DNA of 42,759 nt from Clostridia bacterium (lineage in GTDB: Bacteria > Bacillota > Clostridia > Oscillospirales > Acutalibacteraceae): the NCBI GenBank assembly GCA_017410195.1, contig JAFQRF010000016.1, forward strand, positions 1-42,759. The letters are read 5' to 3'. A program made the translations under genes and the position numbers. Of the stretch, positions 23,949-32,510 are shown piece by piece; position 1 is the stretch's first letter; each line of letters starts with the position of its first letter. The notes under the pieces were generated by a model. The model searched no databases. It had not been told where the DNA came from and was given only the letters and a program-made list of their open reading frames with translations.

Positions 23949-23977
23949 ATTATACTAAATATCGTCGTATAAAACAA
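23949..23977 (-). promoter_or_regulatory. Promoter of the Nudix fusion/COG2426 operon
   Basis: Minus strand: TTGTTT (23977-23972), 17-base spacer, perfect TATAAT (23954-23949). Transcript starts about 45 bases before the ATG. Confidence 0.7.
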
Positions 23978-24092
23978 TAGTTTTAATGAATTTTTTTGAT
24001 TTTTTCAAATTTTGTGACTGCAAAGCAGGCATATGTCTGTTTTTTTATTAATTTTTTACAAATCATGCTATGCTACAAATCTTTTTGCGCTC

Positions 24093-24122
24093 TTGATTTA
24101 TATATCCGTTGTGTGGTATTAT
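24093..24122 (+). promoter_or_regulatory. Probable promoter of the two-component operon
   Basis: TTGATT (24093-24098), 18-base spacer, TATTAT (24117-24122) preceded by TGG (extended -10). It lies about 38 bases before the response-regulator ATG. The in-frame upstream ATG at 24109 falls inside this promoter. Confidence 0.6.
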
Positions 24123-24159
24123 ATATTTGTATATGTATATTGTTGAAAGCGGTGAAAAA

Positions 24160-24849
24160 ATGAAACGAATTTTAATTGCCGATGACGAAGCTCTCATCAG
24201 ACGTCTTGTTTGCGACTTTCTGAAAAATGCAGGCTATGAAACGATAGAAGCTGTTGACGGCAAGGATGCAATTGATAAATTCTATTCTGTCGGCAGCATC
24301 AGCCTTGTTATTTGTGATATTATGATGCCTGAAATTGACGGCTGGGAGGTCTGCAGAAAAATAAGAGAAACCAGCTCTGTGCCGATTCTCGTTCTCACCG
24401 CAAGAAGCCAGGAATTCGATGAAATAATGTCATTTGAAAGCGGTGCAGACGACTATGTCACAAAGCCCTTCAGTCCCGGTGTGCTTGTCAAGCGTGTTGA
24501 AGCGCTTTTAAAAAGGTCACAAAACAAAAACGAAAGCAAATCGGATGAAATCATCTCCGTTGACGGACTTGTTATAGACATTCCCGCTCACAAGGTCACC
24601 CATGACGGTAAAACCATTGAGCTTACAATAAAAGAACACAATATTCTTGTTAAGCTTGCATCGAACCCGGAAAGAATTTATTCAAGAGAACAGCTTCTTG
24701 ACAGCATATGGGGCGTTGATTTTATCGGCGACTCAAGGACTGTTGATTCCCATGTTGCAAGGCTGAGAACAAAGCTCGGCACATGGGGAGAAAAGCATCT
24801 CAAAACCGTATACGGTGTCGGATATAAAATTGAGGTGACCGAATCTTGA
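24160..24849 (+). CDS. OmpR/PhoB-type response regulator
   Basis: From the ATG at 24160 (AGCGGTGA upstream) it has 229 residues. The receiver domain (1-120) has the acidic pair in IADDEA, phosphoacceptor Asp53 in LVICDIMMPEIDGW, a conserved threonine in VLTARS and lysine in VTKPFSPG. The C-terminal winged helix (about 130-229) has LTIKEHNILVKLASNP and SRTVDSHVARLRTKLG. Its TGA stop overlaps the TTG start of the kinase gene. Partner and kinase form a two-component system; the signal is unknown. Targets may include its own operon, which carries a large lipoprotein. Confidence 0.95.
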   Translation: MKRILIADDEALIRRLVCDFLKNAGYETIEAVDGKDAIDKFYSVGSISLVICDIMMPEIDGWEVCRKIRETSSVPILVLTARSQEFDEIMSFESGADDYVTKPFSPGVLVKRVEALLKRSQNKNESKSDEIISVDGLVIDIPAHKVTHDGKTIELTIKEHNILVKLASNPERIYSREQLLDSIWGVDFIGDSRTVDSHVARLRTKLGTWGEKHLKTVYGVGYKIEVTES

Positions 24850-26366
24850 AGAAACTGTTTTCAAAATTCAGGCTCAGCAGAATAAGAATCAAGCTTTTTG
24901 CGGTTATCTTTGTTGTTCTTACGGTTTTGCTTACAATGATAACCGTGTTCAGCACACCCGTACTTTTTCGGGCATTCTCATTAAAAACCTACAGAGATCT
25001 TGCAAATGTTGCAACCGGCATTGACAGCCTTATTCCGGAATCCGCAAGCTACTATTTTGACCTTTACTCCATTTCGGTCAACAACAACGTTTCATTTGAA
25101 ATTATCGGCAGTGACGGCACAATCGTTTATACATCAACAACAAATTCCGCCCACGGAAGCGACCATTTTGCTTCTTCGGGAACGGTCGATTCCGAATATT
25201 CAGGAATGCATCCTTCAGACGGACGGCATAACCTTCCCGAGTTTGAAAACTTTGAAATTCTCAGAAGAGATGCATCAAACGCTGAATATTTCGTTTTCAC
25301 TCATAAGCTCAAAACCGATGAAATTCTTCATGTTTATTCTGAGGTTGCAAATGTTGAAAACACGGTAAGCGTTTCCGGCGGCGTTTATTCTTTGATGAGC
25401 ATAACGATGATTTGTATTATGTCTGTCATCTTCTATCTGCTCATTGCAAAATTCACCAAACCGCTCGTTAAGATGAATGAAATTACCAAGGATATGGCAG
25501 CATTGAATTTCGAGCGCAAGTGCGAGGACTACGGCAACGACGAAATCGGTGAACTCGGCAACAGCATAAACACTTTGTCAACAACACTCAATACCACGCT
25601 GATTGACTTGAAGGATAAAAATGAGCAGCTCGAAAAGGATATTGAAAGACGTCATGCGCTGGATAATGCAAGAAGTTCTTTCATAAACAACGTTTCGCAC
25701 GAACTGAAAACACCTATAGCTATTATCTCGGGATATGCCGAGGGGCTTTGCGAGGGTATCAGCGACGATCCAGAGGTCATAAAGGAATACTGCCAGATAA
25801 TTCACGATGAAAGCCGAAAGATGAATGCTCTTGTTGTTGAGCTTCTTGAGCTTTCAAAGCTTGAAAACAGAGTTCAGCCCTTCACACCCGATTATTTTGA
25901 TATCGGTGCATGCATACTGTCACTGACGGGGCATCTTTCACTTCAGCTTGAGCAAAAGGGCATTACTCTCGTTAATAAAATCCCCGCCTCCCTCGTCTGC
26001 TATGCTCAGGAGGATAAAATCGAAATCGTTCTGAAAAACTACATAACCAACGCAATGTCACATTGCGAAGGCGAAAAGATAATCGAACTTGATTGCACTG
26101 ATAAGGGCAAACTTATTGAAATCAGCGTATTTAACACCGGCAAAAACATTGAAAAGCATGATCTTCCCGAAATCTGGGACAGCTTTTACCGCGCCGACAA
26201 GGCTCATGGCAGAAGCGAAAACCGTTTCGGACTCGGCCTGTCAATTGTTAAAAGCATTATGGCAAACCATAACTGTAATTACGGCGTAAAGAACACCGAA
26301 AACGGCGTTGTATTTACCTTCGAGGTATCAAAGGACTCTGAATATTATGACAATAAAGAACAATAA
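24846..26366 (+). CDS. Sensor histidine kinase
   Basis: A 506-residue membrane kinase starting with TTG (GAGGTGA upstream, 4-base overlap TTGA with the regulator gene). Topology: TM1 about 16-36, an extracytoplasmic sensor region about 45-175, TM2 about 178-200, then HAMP (about 201-255), HisKA with phosphoacceptor His285 in NVSHELKTPIAIISGYAEG, and HATPase_c with an N-box (LKNYITNAMSHC) and FGLGLSIVKSIM. The sensor region is not a recognised PAS/Cache domain by eye. The gene overlaps the start of the following lipoprotein gene by 20 bases, suggesting that the lipoprotein participates in sensing or is a co-regulated effector. Confidence 0.95.
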   Translation: MKKLFSKFRLSRIRIKLFAVIFVVLTVLLTMITVFSTPVLFRAFSLKTYRDLANVATGIDSLIPESASYYFDLYSISVNNNVSFEIIGSDGTIVYTSTTNSAHGSDHFASSGTVDSEYSGMHPSDGRHNLPEFENFEILRRDASNAEYFVFTHKLKTDEILHVYSEVANVENTVSVSGGVYSLMSITMICIMSVIFYLLIAKFTKPLVKMNEITKDMAALNFERKCEDYGNDEIGELGNSINTLSTTLNTTLIDLKDKNEQLEKDIERRHALDNARSSFINNVSHELKTPIAIISGYAEGLCEGISDDPEVIKEYCQIIHDESRKMNALVVELLELSKLENRVQPFTPDYFDIGACILSLTGHLSLQLEQKGITLVNKIPASLVCYAQEDKIEIVLKNYITNAMSHCEGEKIIELDCTDKGKLIEISVFNTGKNIEKHDLPEIWDSFYRADKAHGRSENRFGLGLSIVKSIMANHNCNYGVKNTENGVVFTFEVSKDSEYYDNKEQ

Positions 26367-28599
26367 AAAAAGAATACTGTTCAGAATTATCTCAATTATT
26401 CTGTGTATTTGTATATGTGCGGGACTTTTTGGCTCATGCGGTAAAACAGACGAAAGCGGAATAAGAACCGTAAAATCGGTTTCAAGCCGAAATACAATCA
26501 CTTCACTTTCCGAAAACCCGTCAATTCATTACTCTCAAAGCAGCCAATCCTTCGGAACAAAAGTTGCCGCATCGGGTCTTATCGAGCTTTATGTTGACCC
26601 GTCAACGCATACCTTCTGCATTTTTGAAACAACCAAAGGTCAGCTTTGGAGTGTTCTCCCTCTTCTCGATGGGGTTGCATCGGGCGAAGAGCTTATCAGC
26701 AATGCAAGCATGGTTTCACTAAAAATCATCGGCGGAACAGACGTTTATCATCTCAACTCTCAGGATAATTCCGTTGATTACGGAAAAGCATCCCACAATT
26801 TGATTGAAAACGGCGTTGTTTTCGTTTATGATATTTTTTCGGATGCATCCGTTGCAGCAAAGGAAACATATAAAAAAACTGATATCGGATTCAGAATAAC
26901 GGTTACCGTTACCCTTGCAGACGGCAGTATGAATATTTCGTGCACCCATGCAAACCTTACCGGAAATCCCGATGCATACATTGAAAGCATTGACCTTCTC
27001 AACTGTTTCGGTGCATATAATGATTCCGGAGTCAATGACTTTATCCTTGTCCCTGACGGCTGCGGTGCAATTATCAAAACGGCAATTTATGACGAATCCT
27101 TTGAGGACCTCTCTTTTGCAGTTTACGGTAATGACCCTTCTGCCGAAACGGAAACCTCAGGAAGCGCAATCATACCTGCATTCGGCATAAAGCACGGCGA
27201 TTCGGCGTTCGTTTCACTGATTGAAAAAGGTGATGCAGTCGCTACAGTAAACGCCAGAAAATCAAAAACGCTAAGCGAATATAATACCGTATACCCGAGC
27301 TTTGAAATAACACCCGTGCTTTATGAGGATGAAACGTTATACATTTCAAAATCCTCTGCAGTTTCGGAGATATCTCTTTGCTACCGATTCCTTTCGGGTA
27401 ACAACGCAACCTATTCGGGACTTGCCTCAGCTTGCCGAGAACAGCTTATCAGAAACTCCGTTCTCTCGACAAGAACAGTTGATGTTGACGATTATCTTCC
27501 GTTTTTTCTTACCCTTACCGGTGCCGCAAATAAATCCGTCGGTCCGTTCAGCTATCTTTCTTCGCTCACAGATTTTGAGCAGGCAAAAGATATGCTGACC
27601 CGAATGAAAAACAAAGGCATAAACGATATTAATGTACGTTACTCGGGAATTTTCAGCGGCGGTCTTGAGTCAAAAGATATTGACGGTGCCTCGGTTCTTA
27701 CCCGCCTGGGCGGAACAGAAAAGCTCGGTCAGCTTTATGAATACGTTTCAACTCAGAACATGAGCCTTTATCTTGACATTAATCTGATGACCTCTTCAAC
27801 GGGATTTTCTTCGGGAAATGCTTTAAATATAAAAAAAGGAGTTAGTTGCTATATCCCGGAAAACGGTCTTGCCGAATATACGGGCGAAAACATTCAGGAA
27901 CGCAAATTCAGAAATCTCAGCAAGCTTCCGAAACTCATATCCACGGTTCTTGCAGATACAAGATATTACGGATTCACGGGCTATTGCCTTAATGATGTCG
28001 GCTCAGTCATATACTCCGATTTCTCATCAAACGGTCTTCTGCGTGATGCCGCAGCAGACGAAATCAGCTCTGCAATCGCTCCTTTGTCAACCGGTCATTC
28101 GACCATGGCAGTCAACGGAAATTTCTATATGCTCAAAAACATCGATTCGGTTATCAATATACCGGTAAAATCAACCGTTCCTCAGAGCGGAGCGTACTTT
28201 TCGGTTCCTTTCGTTCAGCTCGTTCTTCACGGAATCGTCGATTATTCCGGTGACCCGATTAACACAAGCATCAACCTCGAAGAAACTCTTCTGAAATACA
28301 TTGAGTACGGCGCATGCCCTCATTTCCAGTGGAACTATGAACCGCTTTCCAAACGAACGGAAAACGATATATTCTACTACGACAACACAATTAATAAAGC
28401 TGCAGAATTTTACGCAGAAGCAAATGAAATTCTCAACGATTTGCGTGATGCAAGAATAACTGACCATTACGAGGTTGATGACGGAGTTTTTTGCACGGAA
28501 TATGACACCGGCTCAATGATTTATGTTAACTATACAAATAACGATTTCTCGACCCTCGGCGTTGTTGTTGAGGCGAGAAGCTTCTTGAGAGTAAACTAA
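26347..28599 (+). CDS. Large extracytoplasmic lipoprotein (DUF5696-like?)
   Basis: The ATG at 26347 gives 750 residues; the ATG at 26308 lies well inside the kinase gene without an RBS. Signal peptide with lipobox FGSC near residue 32. After a Ser-rich linker come beta-rich segments that look like a galactose-mutarotase-like half (about 60-360, TFCIFETTKGQLWSV). The second half (about 380-700) has alternating strands and helices and may be a TIM barrel (KGINDINVRYSGIF, QNMSLYLDINLM, YYGFTGYCLNDVG). This two-part layout recalls DUF5696 proteins and some glycosidases of Firmicutes; I am not certain. No catalytic pair can be assigned. Tightly linked to the two-component system. Confidence 0.6.
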   Translation: MTIKNNKKRILFRIISIILCICICAGLFGSCGKTDESGIRTVKSVSSRNTITSLSENPSIHYSQSSQSFGTKVAASGLIELYVDPSTHTFCIFETTKGQLWSVLPLLDGVASGEELISNASMVSLKIIGGTDVYHLNSQDNSVDYGKASHNLIENGVVFVYDIFSDASVAAKETYKKTDIGFRITVTVTLADGSMNISCTHANLTGNPDAYIESIDLLNCFGAYNDSGVNDFILVPDGCGAIIKTAIYDESFEDLSFAVYGNDPSAETETSGSAIIPAFGIKHGDSAFVSLIEKGDAVATVNARKSKTLSEYNTVYPSFEITPVLYEDETLYISKSSAVSEISLCYRFLSGNNATYSGLASACREQLIRNSVLSTRTVDVDDYLPFFLTLTGAANKSVGPFSYLSSLTDFEQAKDMLTRMKNKGINDINVRYSGIFSGGLESKDIDGASVLTRLGGTEKLGQLYEYVSTQNMSLYLDINLMTSSTGFSSGNALNIKKGVSCYIPENGLAEYTGENIQERKFRNLSKLPKLISTVLADTRYYGFTGYCLNDVGSVIYSDFSSNGLLRDAAADEISSAIAPLSTGHSTMAVNGNFYMLKNIDSVINIPVKSTVPQSGAYFSVPFVQLVLHGIVDYSGDPINTSINLEETLLKYIEYGACPHFQWNYEPLSKRTENDIFYYDNTINKAAEFYAEANEILNDLRDARITDHYEVDDGVFCTEYDTGSMIYVNYTNNDFSTLGVVVEARSFLRVN

Positions 28600-28620
28600 A
28601 AACACGGAGGAATAATTATT

Positions 28621-28965
28621 ATGCCTTATATCAGAACAACGGTCAGCAAAGAGCTGACAGAGTCCAACAAAGAAAATCTCAAATCAAAGCTCGGTCAGGC
28701 AATTGCGCTTATTCCCGGCAAAAGTGAGGCATGGCTCATGCTTGCTTTTGAGGATAAAATTGATATGTATTTCAAAGGCGACTGCTCACAGGATTATGCA
28801 TATCTTGAAGTCAGCCTTTTCGGCTCAACATCCGATGCAGCTTATGACCGACTGACTGCCGCACTCTCCGAAATCGTCAACGAAGAGCTTGGCATTGAAC
28901 GGGAAAATATTTATATTAAATATGAAGAGGCAAATCACTGGGGCTGGAACGGTTCCAACTTCTGA
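28621..28965 (+). CDS. MIF/phenylpyruvate-tautomerase family protein
   Basis: A 114-residue protein of the tautomerase superfamily, MIF branch. The catalytic Pro follows the initiator Met (MPYIRTTVS), the length matches MIF, and the C-terminus IYIKYEEANHWGWNGSNF parallels the VYINY...GWNxSTF ending of animal MIF. Such proteins usually form trimers and catalyse keto-enol tautomerisation of phenylpyruvate-like compounds; the physiological role in bacteria is unclear. GGAGG lies upstream. It is 21 bases after the lipoprotein gene and 2 bases before the HhH gene, in the same operon. Confidence 0.88.
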   Translation: MPYIRTTVSKELTESNKENLKSKLGQAIALIPGKSEAWLMLAFEDKIDMYFKGDCSQDYAYLEVSLFGSTSDAAYDRLTAALSEIVNEELGIERENIYIKYEEANHWGWNGSNF

Positions 28966-28967
28966 AA

Positions 28968-29318
28968 ATGAGCGAAAGGAAACATGAGCTTCTGCTTATT
29001 GCAGCAGCATTGTTCATCTCAGCCGTAACTCTTCTTTACTCTGTACTCGATTCGCCGAAATACAATAATCTTGAAGCTTTGACGATAACAGCAACGGTTG
29101 AAACAGAAAACACAACCGTTGTTTCCGAAAAAATAAACATTAACACAGCGGATATTTCAGAGCTGATGCAGCTTGAAGAAATAGGCGAAAACAAAGCTGC
29201 TTCAATTATCGAATACAGAAAGAAGAACGGAAAATTCAGAATTCCCGAAGAAATAACGAATGTCAGCGGAATCGGAGAGGGAATTCTTGCTAAAAACATT
29301 GACAGAATTATTGTTTAG
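28968..29318 (+). CDS. Membrane-anchored helix-hairpin-helix protein (ComEA-like)
   Basis: A 116-residue protein with one N-terminal membrane segment (about 7-26), a Thr-rich linker and a ComEA-type tandem helix-hairpin-helix domain (about 53-116: ININTADISELMQLEEIGEN, then EITNVSGIGEG). It lacks the SLBB domain of Bacillus ComEA. ComEA binds incoming DNA at the cell surface during natural transformation; a role in DNA binding at the membrane is expected here. No other competence gene is in the window. AAAGGAAACATG lies within the N-terminus, but the ATG at 28968, right after the tautomerase stop, keeps the membrane segment. Confidence 0.85.
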   Translation: MSERKHELLLIAAALFISAVTLLYSVLDSPKYNNLEALTITATVETENTTVVSEKININTADISELMQLEEIGENKAASIIEYRKKNGKFRIPEEITNVSGIGEGILAKNIDRIIV

Positions 29319-29336
29319 TTTAATCGGAGAAACCAA

Positions 29337-30731
29337 ATGGAAAGACTTGAAATCAAAAAAATCTATGAATCTGCTGATTTCTATGCAGATAAAACCATAA
29401 CTGTGTGCGGATGGATAAGAACACTCAGGGATTCTAAAGCAATCGGCTTTATCGAAATCAACGACGGCAGCTGTTTTAAAGGGCTTCAGGTTGTCTTTGA
29501 AGCGGAAAAGCTTGATAATTATAAGGATATTGCAAAGCTCAACGTAGGCTCTGCTGTCAAAGTAACGGGCAGACTTCTGCTAACTCCGCAGGCAAATCAG
29601 CCCTTTGAAATCAATGCTGATGAAATAACGGTTGAGGCTCTCTCATCGCCCGATTATCCACTTCAAAAAAAGCGCCATTCAATCGAATTCTTAAGAACAA
29701 TTGCACATCTCAGACCGAGAACAAACACCTTTAATGCTGTTTTCAGAGTCCGTTCCGTTGCGGCATACGCAATCCACAAATTCTTTACTGATCAAGGCTT
29801 TGTTTATGCGCACACGCCGCTCATTTCATGCAGCGACTGCGAGGGTGCGGGAGAAATGTTCAAGGTCACAACTCTTGACATGGAAAATCCACCCAGAAAC
29901 GAAGACGGCGCGGTTGACTACAGCGAAGATTTCTTCAAAAAGCCCGCTTATCTGACCGTTTCAGGTCAGCTTCAAGCTGAAACCATGGCTCTTGCTTTCG
30001 GCAAGGTTTACACCTTCGGTCCCACATTCAGAGCCGAAAAATCATACACACAGCGCCATGCAGCTGAATTCTGGATGATTGAGCCTGAAATGGCATTCGC
30101 CGAGCTCAGCGATAACATGGATGTCGCTGAAGCTATGATAAAGTACGTCATAAAATATGTTCTTGACAACTGCCCTCAGGAGCTTGAATTTCTCAACAAG
30201 TTCATGGATAAAGAACTTATTGAAAGGCTTACCGCCGTTGCAAATTCTGATTTCGGCAGAGTGACTTACACAGATGCTGTCAGAATGCTTGAAGATCATA
30301 ACGAGGAATTTGAATATAAAGTAAGTTGGGGCTGCGATTTGCAGACAGAGCATGAAAGATATCTGACGGAAAAGATATTCAGAAAACCGGTATTTGTTAC
30401 GGATTATCCCAAAGAAATCAAAGCTTTTTATATGCGCCTTAATGACGACGGCAAAACCGTTGCAGCTTGCGACTGCCTTGTTATGGGCATCGGCGAAATC
30501 ATCGGCGGCAGCCAGAGAGAAGAGCGTCTTGAGCTGCTTGAAGCAAGAATCAAAGAGCTTGGTCTCAATCCCGAAGACTATGACTGGTATCTCGACCTTC
30601 GCCGTTACGGCGGAGTCAAGCACAGCGGCTTCGGTCTCGGATTTGAAAGACTTGTTATGTATCTCACCGGCATTTCAAATATCCGCGACGTTATCCCCTA
30701 TCCCAGAACAACCGGCTCGGCAGATTTTTAA
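29337..30731 (+). CDS. asnS: Asparaginyl-tRNA synthetase
   Basis: A 464-residue class IIb synthetase. It has an N-terminal OB-fold anticodon-binding domain (about 1-120: [20 protein letters not shown]), motif 2 around [20 protein letters not shown] and motif 3 [15 protein letters not shown] near the C-terminus. The SGQLQAE and MIEPEMAF segments favour AsnRS over AspRS. It charges tRNA-Asn with asparagine. GGAGA lies upstream and the gene starts 18 bases after the HhH gene. No T-box leader is present. A strong terminator follows, closing a possible six-gene operon that begins at 24160. Confidence 0.97.
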   Translation: MERLEIKKIYESADFYADKTITVCGWIRTLRDSKAIGFIEINDGSCFKGLQVVFEAEKLDNYKDIAKLNVGSAVKVTGRLLLTPQANQPFEINADEITVEALSSPDYPLQKKRHSIEFLRTIAHLRPRTNTFNAVFRVRSVAAYAIHKFFTDQGFVYAHTPLISCSDCEGAGEMFKVTTLDMENPPRNEDGAVDYSEDFFKKPAYLTVSGQLQAETMALAFGKVYTFGPTFRAEKSYTQRHAAEFWMIEPEMAFAELSDNMDVAEAMIKYVIKYVLDNCPQELEFLNKFMDKELIERLTAVANSDFGRVTYTDAVRMLEDHNEEFEYKVSWGCDLQTEHERYLTEKIFRKPVFVTDYPKEIKAFYMRLNDDGKTVAACDCLVMGIGEIIGGSQREERLELLEARIKELGLNPEDYDWYLDLRRYGGVKHSGFGLGFERLVMYLTGISNIRDVIPYPRTTGSADF

Positions 30732-30755
30732 ATTTAGAATAATGTATAAAAAATA

Positions 30756-30790
30756 TCCCGCTAACAAATCACGTTAGCGGGAATTTTTTA
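30756..30790. terminator. Rho-independent terminator after asnS
   Basis: A 10-bp stem TCCCGCTAAC/GTTAGCGGGA (30756-30765 with 30773-30782) with a 7-base loop is followed by ATTTTTT and preceded by an A-rich run. It probably also serves the convergent gene ending at 30788. Confidence 0.9.
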
Positions 30791-31402
30791 ATTAATTGAA
30801 AATATTTTGGTTACAATATCATCAGTCCAACCAAATAATTCTTTCGCTTCTACAACAACATCGCTTTCACTGTCATTAAGTTCATATGCAACTTCAACGT
30901 CAAGTGTAGCACCTGTTTTAATCTGCTTCAATTGATTATCCGATGAATATGAATCATCCGAAAGAATATATGCTTCATTCAATCCGATATCATTTTGAAA
31001 AGCGGCATCTTCAATAGCAACGCCAAATGATGCAGGATTATCGGAATTATTTGTAAATCCATATGTGATTACAACAACAGGTTTACCCTCATAATCTTCT
31101 GTAATGCGTGCATTTTTAATCTCAACCTGATATGAGCCAACTTCGTTATCCTTTACTGCTTTTGTTTCCGCAGCTGCTTGCGTTACGGAAGCATCGTCTG
31201 AAGGTGCTGTTGTTTCCGAAGCCATGTTATCTCCTCCTCCGGCAGCGCCGATAATTCCGATTAATATAACAACAATTATTACCCAGAACCACCATTTTTT
31301 GAAAATCGGCTTTTTGTTCTTTGCACCGCAATTCGGGCATGATTTTGCGCTCGTCGCCATATCATTGCCGCAGGACTTACATTTTGTCATTTTTTCACTC
31401 AT
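30788..31402 (-). CDS. Zinc-ribbon membrane protein with DUF5067-like domain
   Basis: A 204-residue protein. Residues 8-28 form a zinc ribbon (CKSCGNDM ... CPNCGAKN), followed by a transmembrane helix (about 36-55) and a Ser/Thr-rich linker. An extracytoplasmic Ig-like domain (about 90-200) has the DUF5067 pattern (VVVITYGFTNNSDNPASFG, IKTGATLDVEVAYELND). Such proteins are common in Firmicutes; function unknown. GGAGG precedes the ATG. It is divergent from a small XRE regulator across a region with a palindromic operator, so it is probably that regulator's target. Confidence 0.82.
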   Translation of the reverse strand: MSEKMTKCKSCGNDMATSAKSCPNCGAKNKKPIFKKWWFWVIIVVILIGIIGAAGGGDNMASETTAPSDDASVTQAAAETKAVKDNEVGSYQVEIKNARITEDYEGKPVVVITYGFTNNSDNPASFGVAIEDAAFQNDIGLNEAYILSDDSYSSDNQLKQIKTGATLDVEVAYELNDSESDVVVEAKELFGWTDDIVTKIFSIN

Positions 31403-31462
31403 TTGTTTTCCTCCTTTTTCTAAACATAAGCCTTATATGTTTAAACAAAACAAAACTGACTT

Positions 31463-31481
31463 ATATTCATTATATGAATAT
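31463..31481. promoter_or_regulatory. 19-bp palindromic operator between DUF5067-like gene and XRE regulator
   Basis: ATATTCATTATATGAATAT is a perfect inverted repeat around a central base (arms ATATTCAT/ATGAATAT). Further half-site matches lie at 31483-31489 (ATATTCA) and 31527-31533 (TTGAATA). On the minus strand a TATAAT overlaps the palindrome, so binding would block transcription of the DUF5067-like gene. The adjacent XRE protein is the obvious candidate binder. Confidence 0.6.
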
Positions 31482-31548
31482 TATATTCAAACAAAATATA
31501 AATGTCAAGCATATTTTATGCTTTAATTGAATATGCGAGGTGGTGGGT

Positions 31549-31770
31549 TTGAAAAATATTAAGCTTATAAGAGTTATAAATGACTATACACAAATTAAAG
31601 TCCAAATGGAAACGGGAATTCCGCAAAGCATGATTTCAAAATACGAAACCGGTGAATTGATGCCGACGACTGAAAATCTGATTATTCTGGCAAAATTCTA
31701 TAATACCAGTCTTGATTTCCTTATGGATTTGACAGACGAACAGAAACCGTATTCCTCCAAAAAATCGTAA
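31549..31770 (+). CDS. Small XRE-family helix-turn-helix regulator
   Basis: The TTG at 31549 is favoured because GAGGTGG sits 6-12 bases upstream; the protein is then 73 residues. An upstream GTG at 31540 lies inside that site. The XRE/Cro helix-turn-helix covers about residues 5-58 (TQIKVQMETGIPQSMISKYE, LIILAKFYNTSLDFLMD). There is no ligand domain. It is probably an autoregulated repressor acting on the palindrome at 31463-31481. A strong terminator follows. Confidence 0.88.
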   Translation: MKNIKLIRVINDYTQIKVQMETGIPQSMISKYETGELMPTTENLIILAKFYNTSLDFLMDLTDEQKPYSSKKS

Positions 31771-31787
31771 ACATTATAAAAGAAAAA

Positions 31788-31830
31788 AAGCGGCTTGCAA
31801 AGTATTTATACCTTTTGCAAACCGCTTTTT
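31788..31830 (+). terminator. Rho-independent terminator of the XRE gene
   Basis: A 14-bp stem with one C/A mismatch pairs 31788-31801 with 31814-31827 (AAGCGG..TTGCAA with TTGCAA..CCGCTT), followed by TTTTTG and preceded by AAAAAA. Confidence 0.85.
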
Positions 31831-31925
31831 GTTTAAAATTATACTATTGAAAACAATAATTCAACATGTCCTTTTCAAAAAAAATATATCAATTATCAGA
31901 TGCGTAAACACACATCATAAGAAGC

Positions 31926-31957
31926 AAAAAACAACCCCCTGCCGAAAGGCAAGGGGG
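31926..31957 (-). terminator. Rho-independent terminator of the surface operon
   Basis: On the minus strand CCCCCTTGCC/GGCAGGGGG (one bulge) with a 4-base TTTC loop (31957-31935) is followed by TTGTTTTTTG. It lies about 60 bases after the stop of the Pro/Thr-rich protein. Between the two converging terminators (31831-31925) I see no gene. Confidence 0.85.
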
Positions 31958-32015
31958 ATACATCAATTGGCGAATATCCGAATGTCAGATTTTATAAAAC
32001 TAAATTTTGAATGAA

Positions 32016-32510
32016 TCAGCAGAAAGTGCTGACAACGAAATCGATTACCCATTTTACAACGTTGATGATGAACTTAATGATCTTAACAAAGATATTGTCA
32101 TCGTCGGGTTCTGTAGTAGGTTCTGTGCTGGGCTCTGTGCTGGGTTCTGTGCTGGGTTCTGTTGAAGTACCGGGTTCAGTAACTTCGGGAACATCAGGTG
32201 TGCCGGGAACGTCGGGTGTACCGGGAACATCAGGTGTGCCGGGAACATCGGGAGTACCGGGAACGTCGGGTGTTGAAGGATCTGAAGGAACTTCAGGATC
32301 TACGGGAGTAGCGGGATCTGAGGGAAGCTCAGGATCTACGGGAGTTGCGGGAGTTGCAGGCTCTGCAGGAGTGGCAGGTGTTGCAGGTGTGCCAACGTTG
32401 CCAGAGAGAGCTGCAATGATGCCTTCGCCACTAACAGCGGAAGCAAAGAAACAACATACTGTTGAAATAATAACAACAAAAGCTATTATTTTAAGTGCCT
32501 TATTTTTCAT
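32016..32510 (-). CDS. Exported Pro/Thr-rich repeat protein with amphipathic C-terminal tail
   Basis: A 164-residue protein with a signal peptide (about 1-26, ending near FFASAVSG). A short N-terminal segment is followed by low-complexity repeats: ATPATPA-type, PDPATPVDP-type, five tandem TPDVPG units and four TEPS units. Then come an acidic DDD and a hydrophobic/amphipathic C-terminal tail of about 25 residues (NIFVKIIKFIINVVKWVIDF) ending in cysteine. No LPxTG, lipobox or known fold. Its ATG overlaps the ligase-like gene's end by 11 bases, with GGAGGG inside that gene, so translation is coupled. Pro/Thr-rich regions of this kind are typical O-glycosylation acceptors, so it may be a substrate of the ligase; inference. 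Confidence 0.8.
   Translation of the reverse strand: MKNKALKIIAFVVIISTVCCFFASAVSGEGIIAALSGNVGTPATPATPAEPATPATPVDPELPSDPATPVDPEVPSDPSTPDVPGTPDVPGTPDVPGTPDVPGTPDVPEVTEPGTSTEPSTEPSTEPSTEPTTEPDDDNIFVKIIKFIINVVKWVIDFVVSTFC
32188..32277. repeat. Coding tandem repeat, five 18-bp units
   Basis: Five consecutive 18-base units (first GGAACATCAGGTGTGCCG on the plus strand) start at 32188, 32206, 32224, 32242 and 32260. They encode the PDVPGT repeats on the minus strand. Next to them (about 32107-32165) are 12-base units encoding the TEPS repeats. Copy number is likely to vary among strains. Confidence 0.85.

Noticed and set aside
24109-24159. N-terminal extension of the response regulator
   Set aside because: The extension would be translated from within the promoter; the receiver domain begins exactly at the ATG at 24160.
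29300-29336. T-box riboswitch expected before asnS
   Set aside because: Only 18 bases separate asnS from the preceding gene; no leader structure is possible. Likewise no T-box was found before the BCAT operon.
31829-32014. 61-codon ORF between the two converging terminators
   Set aside because: It begins inside a terminator, crosses the opposing one, and has no RBS or recognisable features.
32188-32277. CRISPR-like or noncoding tandem repeat
   Set aside because: Units are 18 bases without spacers and encode the in-frame Pro/Thr-rich repeats of an exported protein; the plus-strand Gly/Ser-rich ORF (32011-32556) is the shadow of it.
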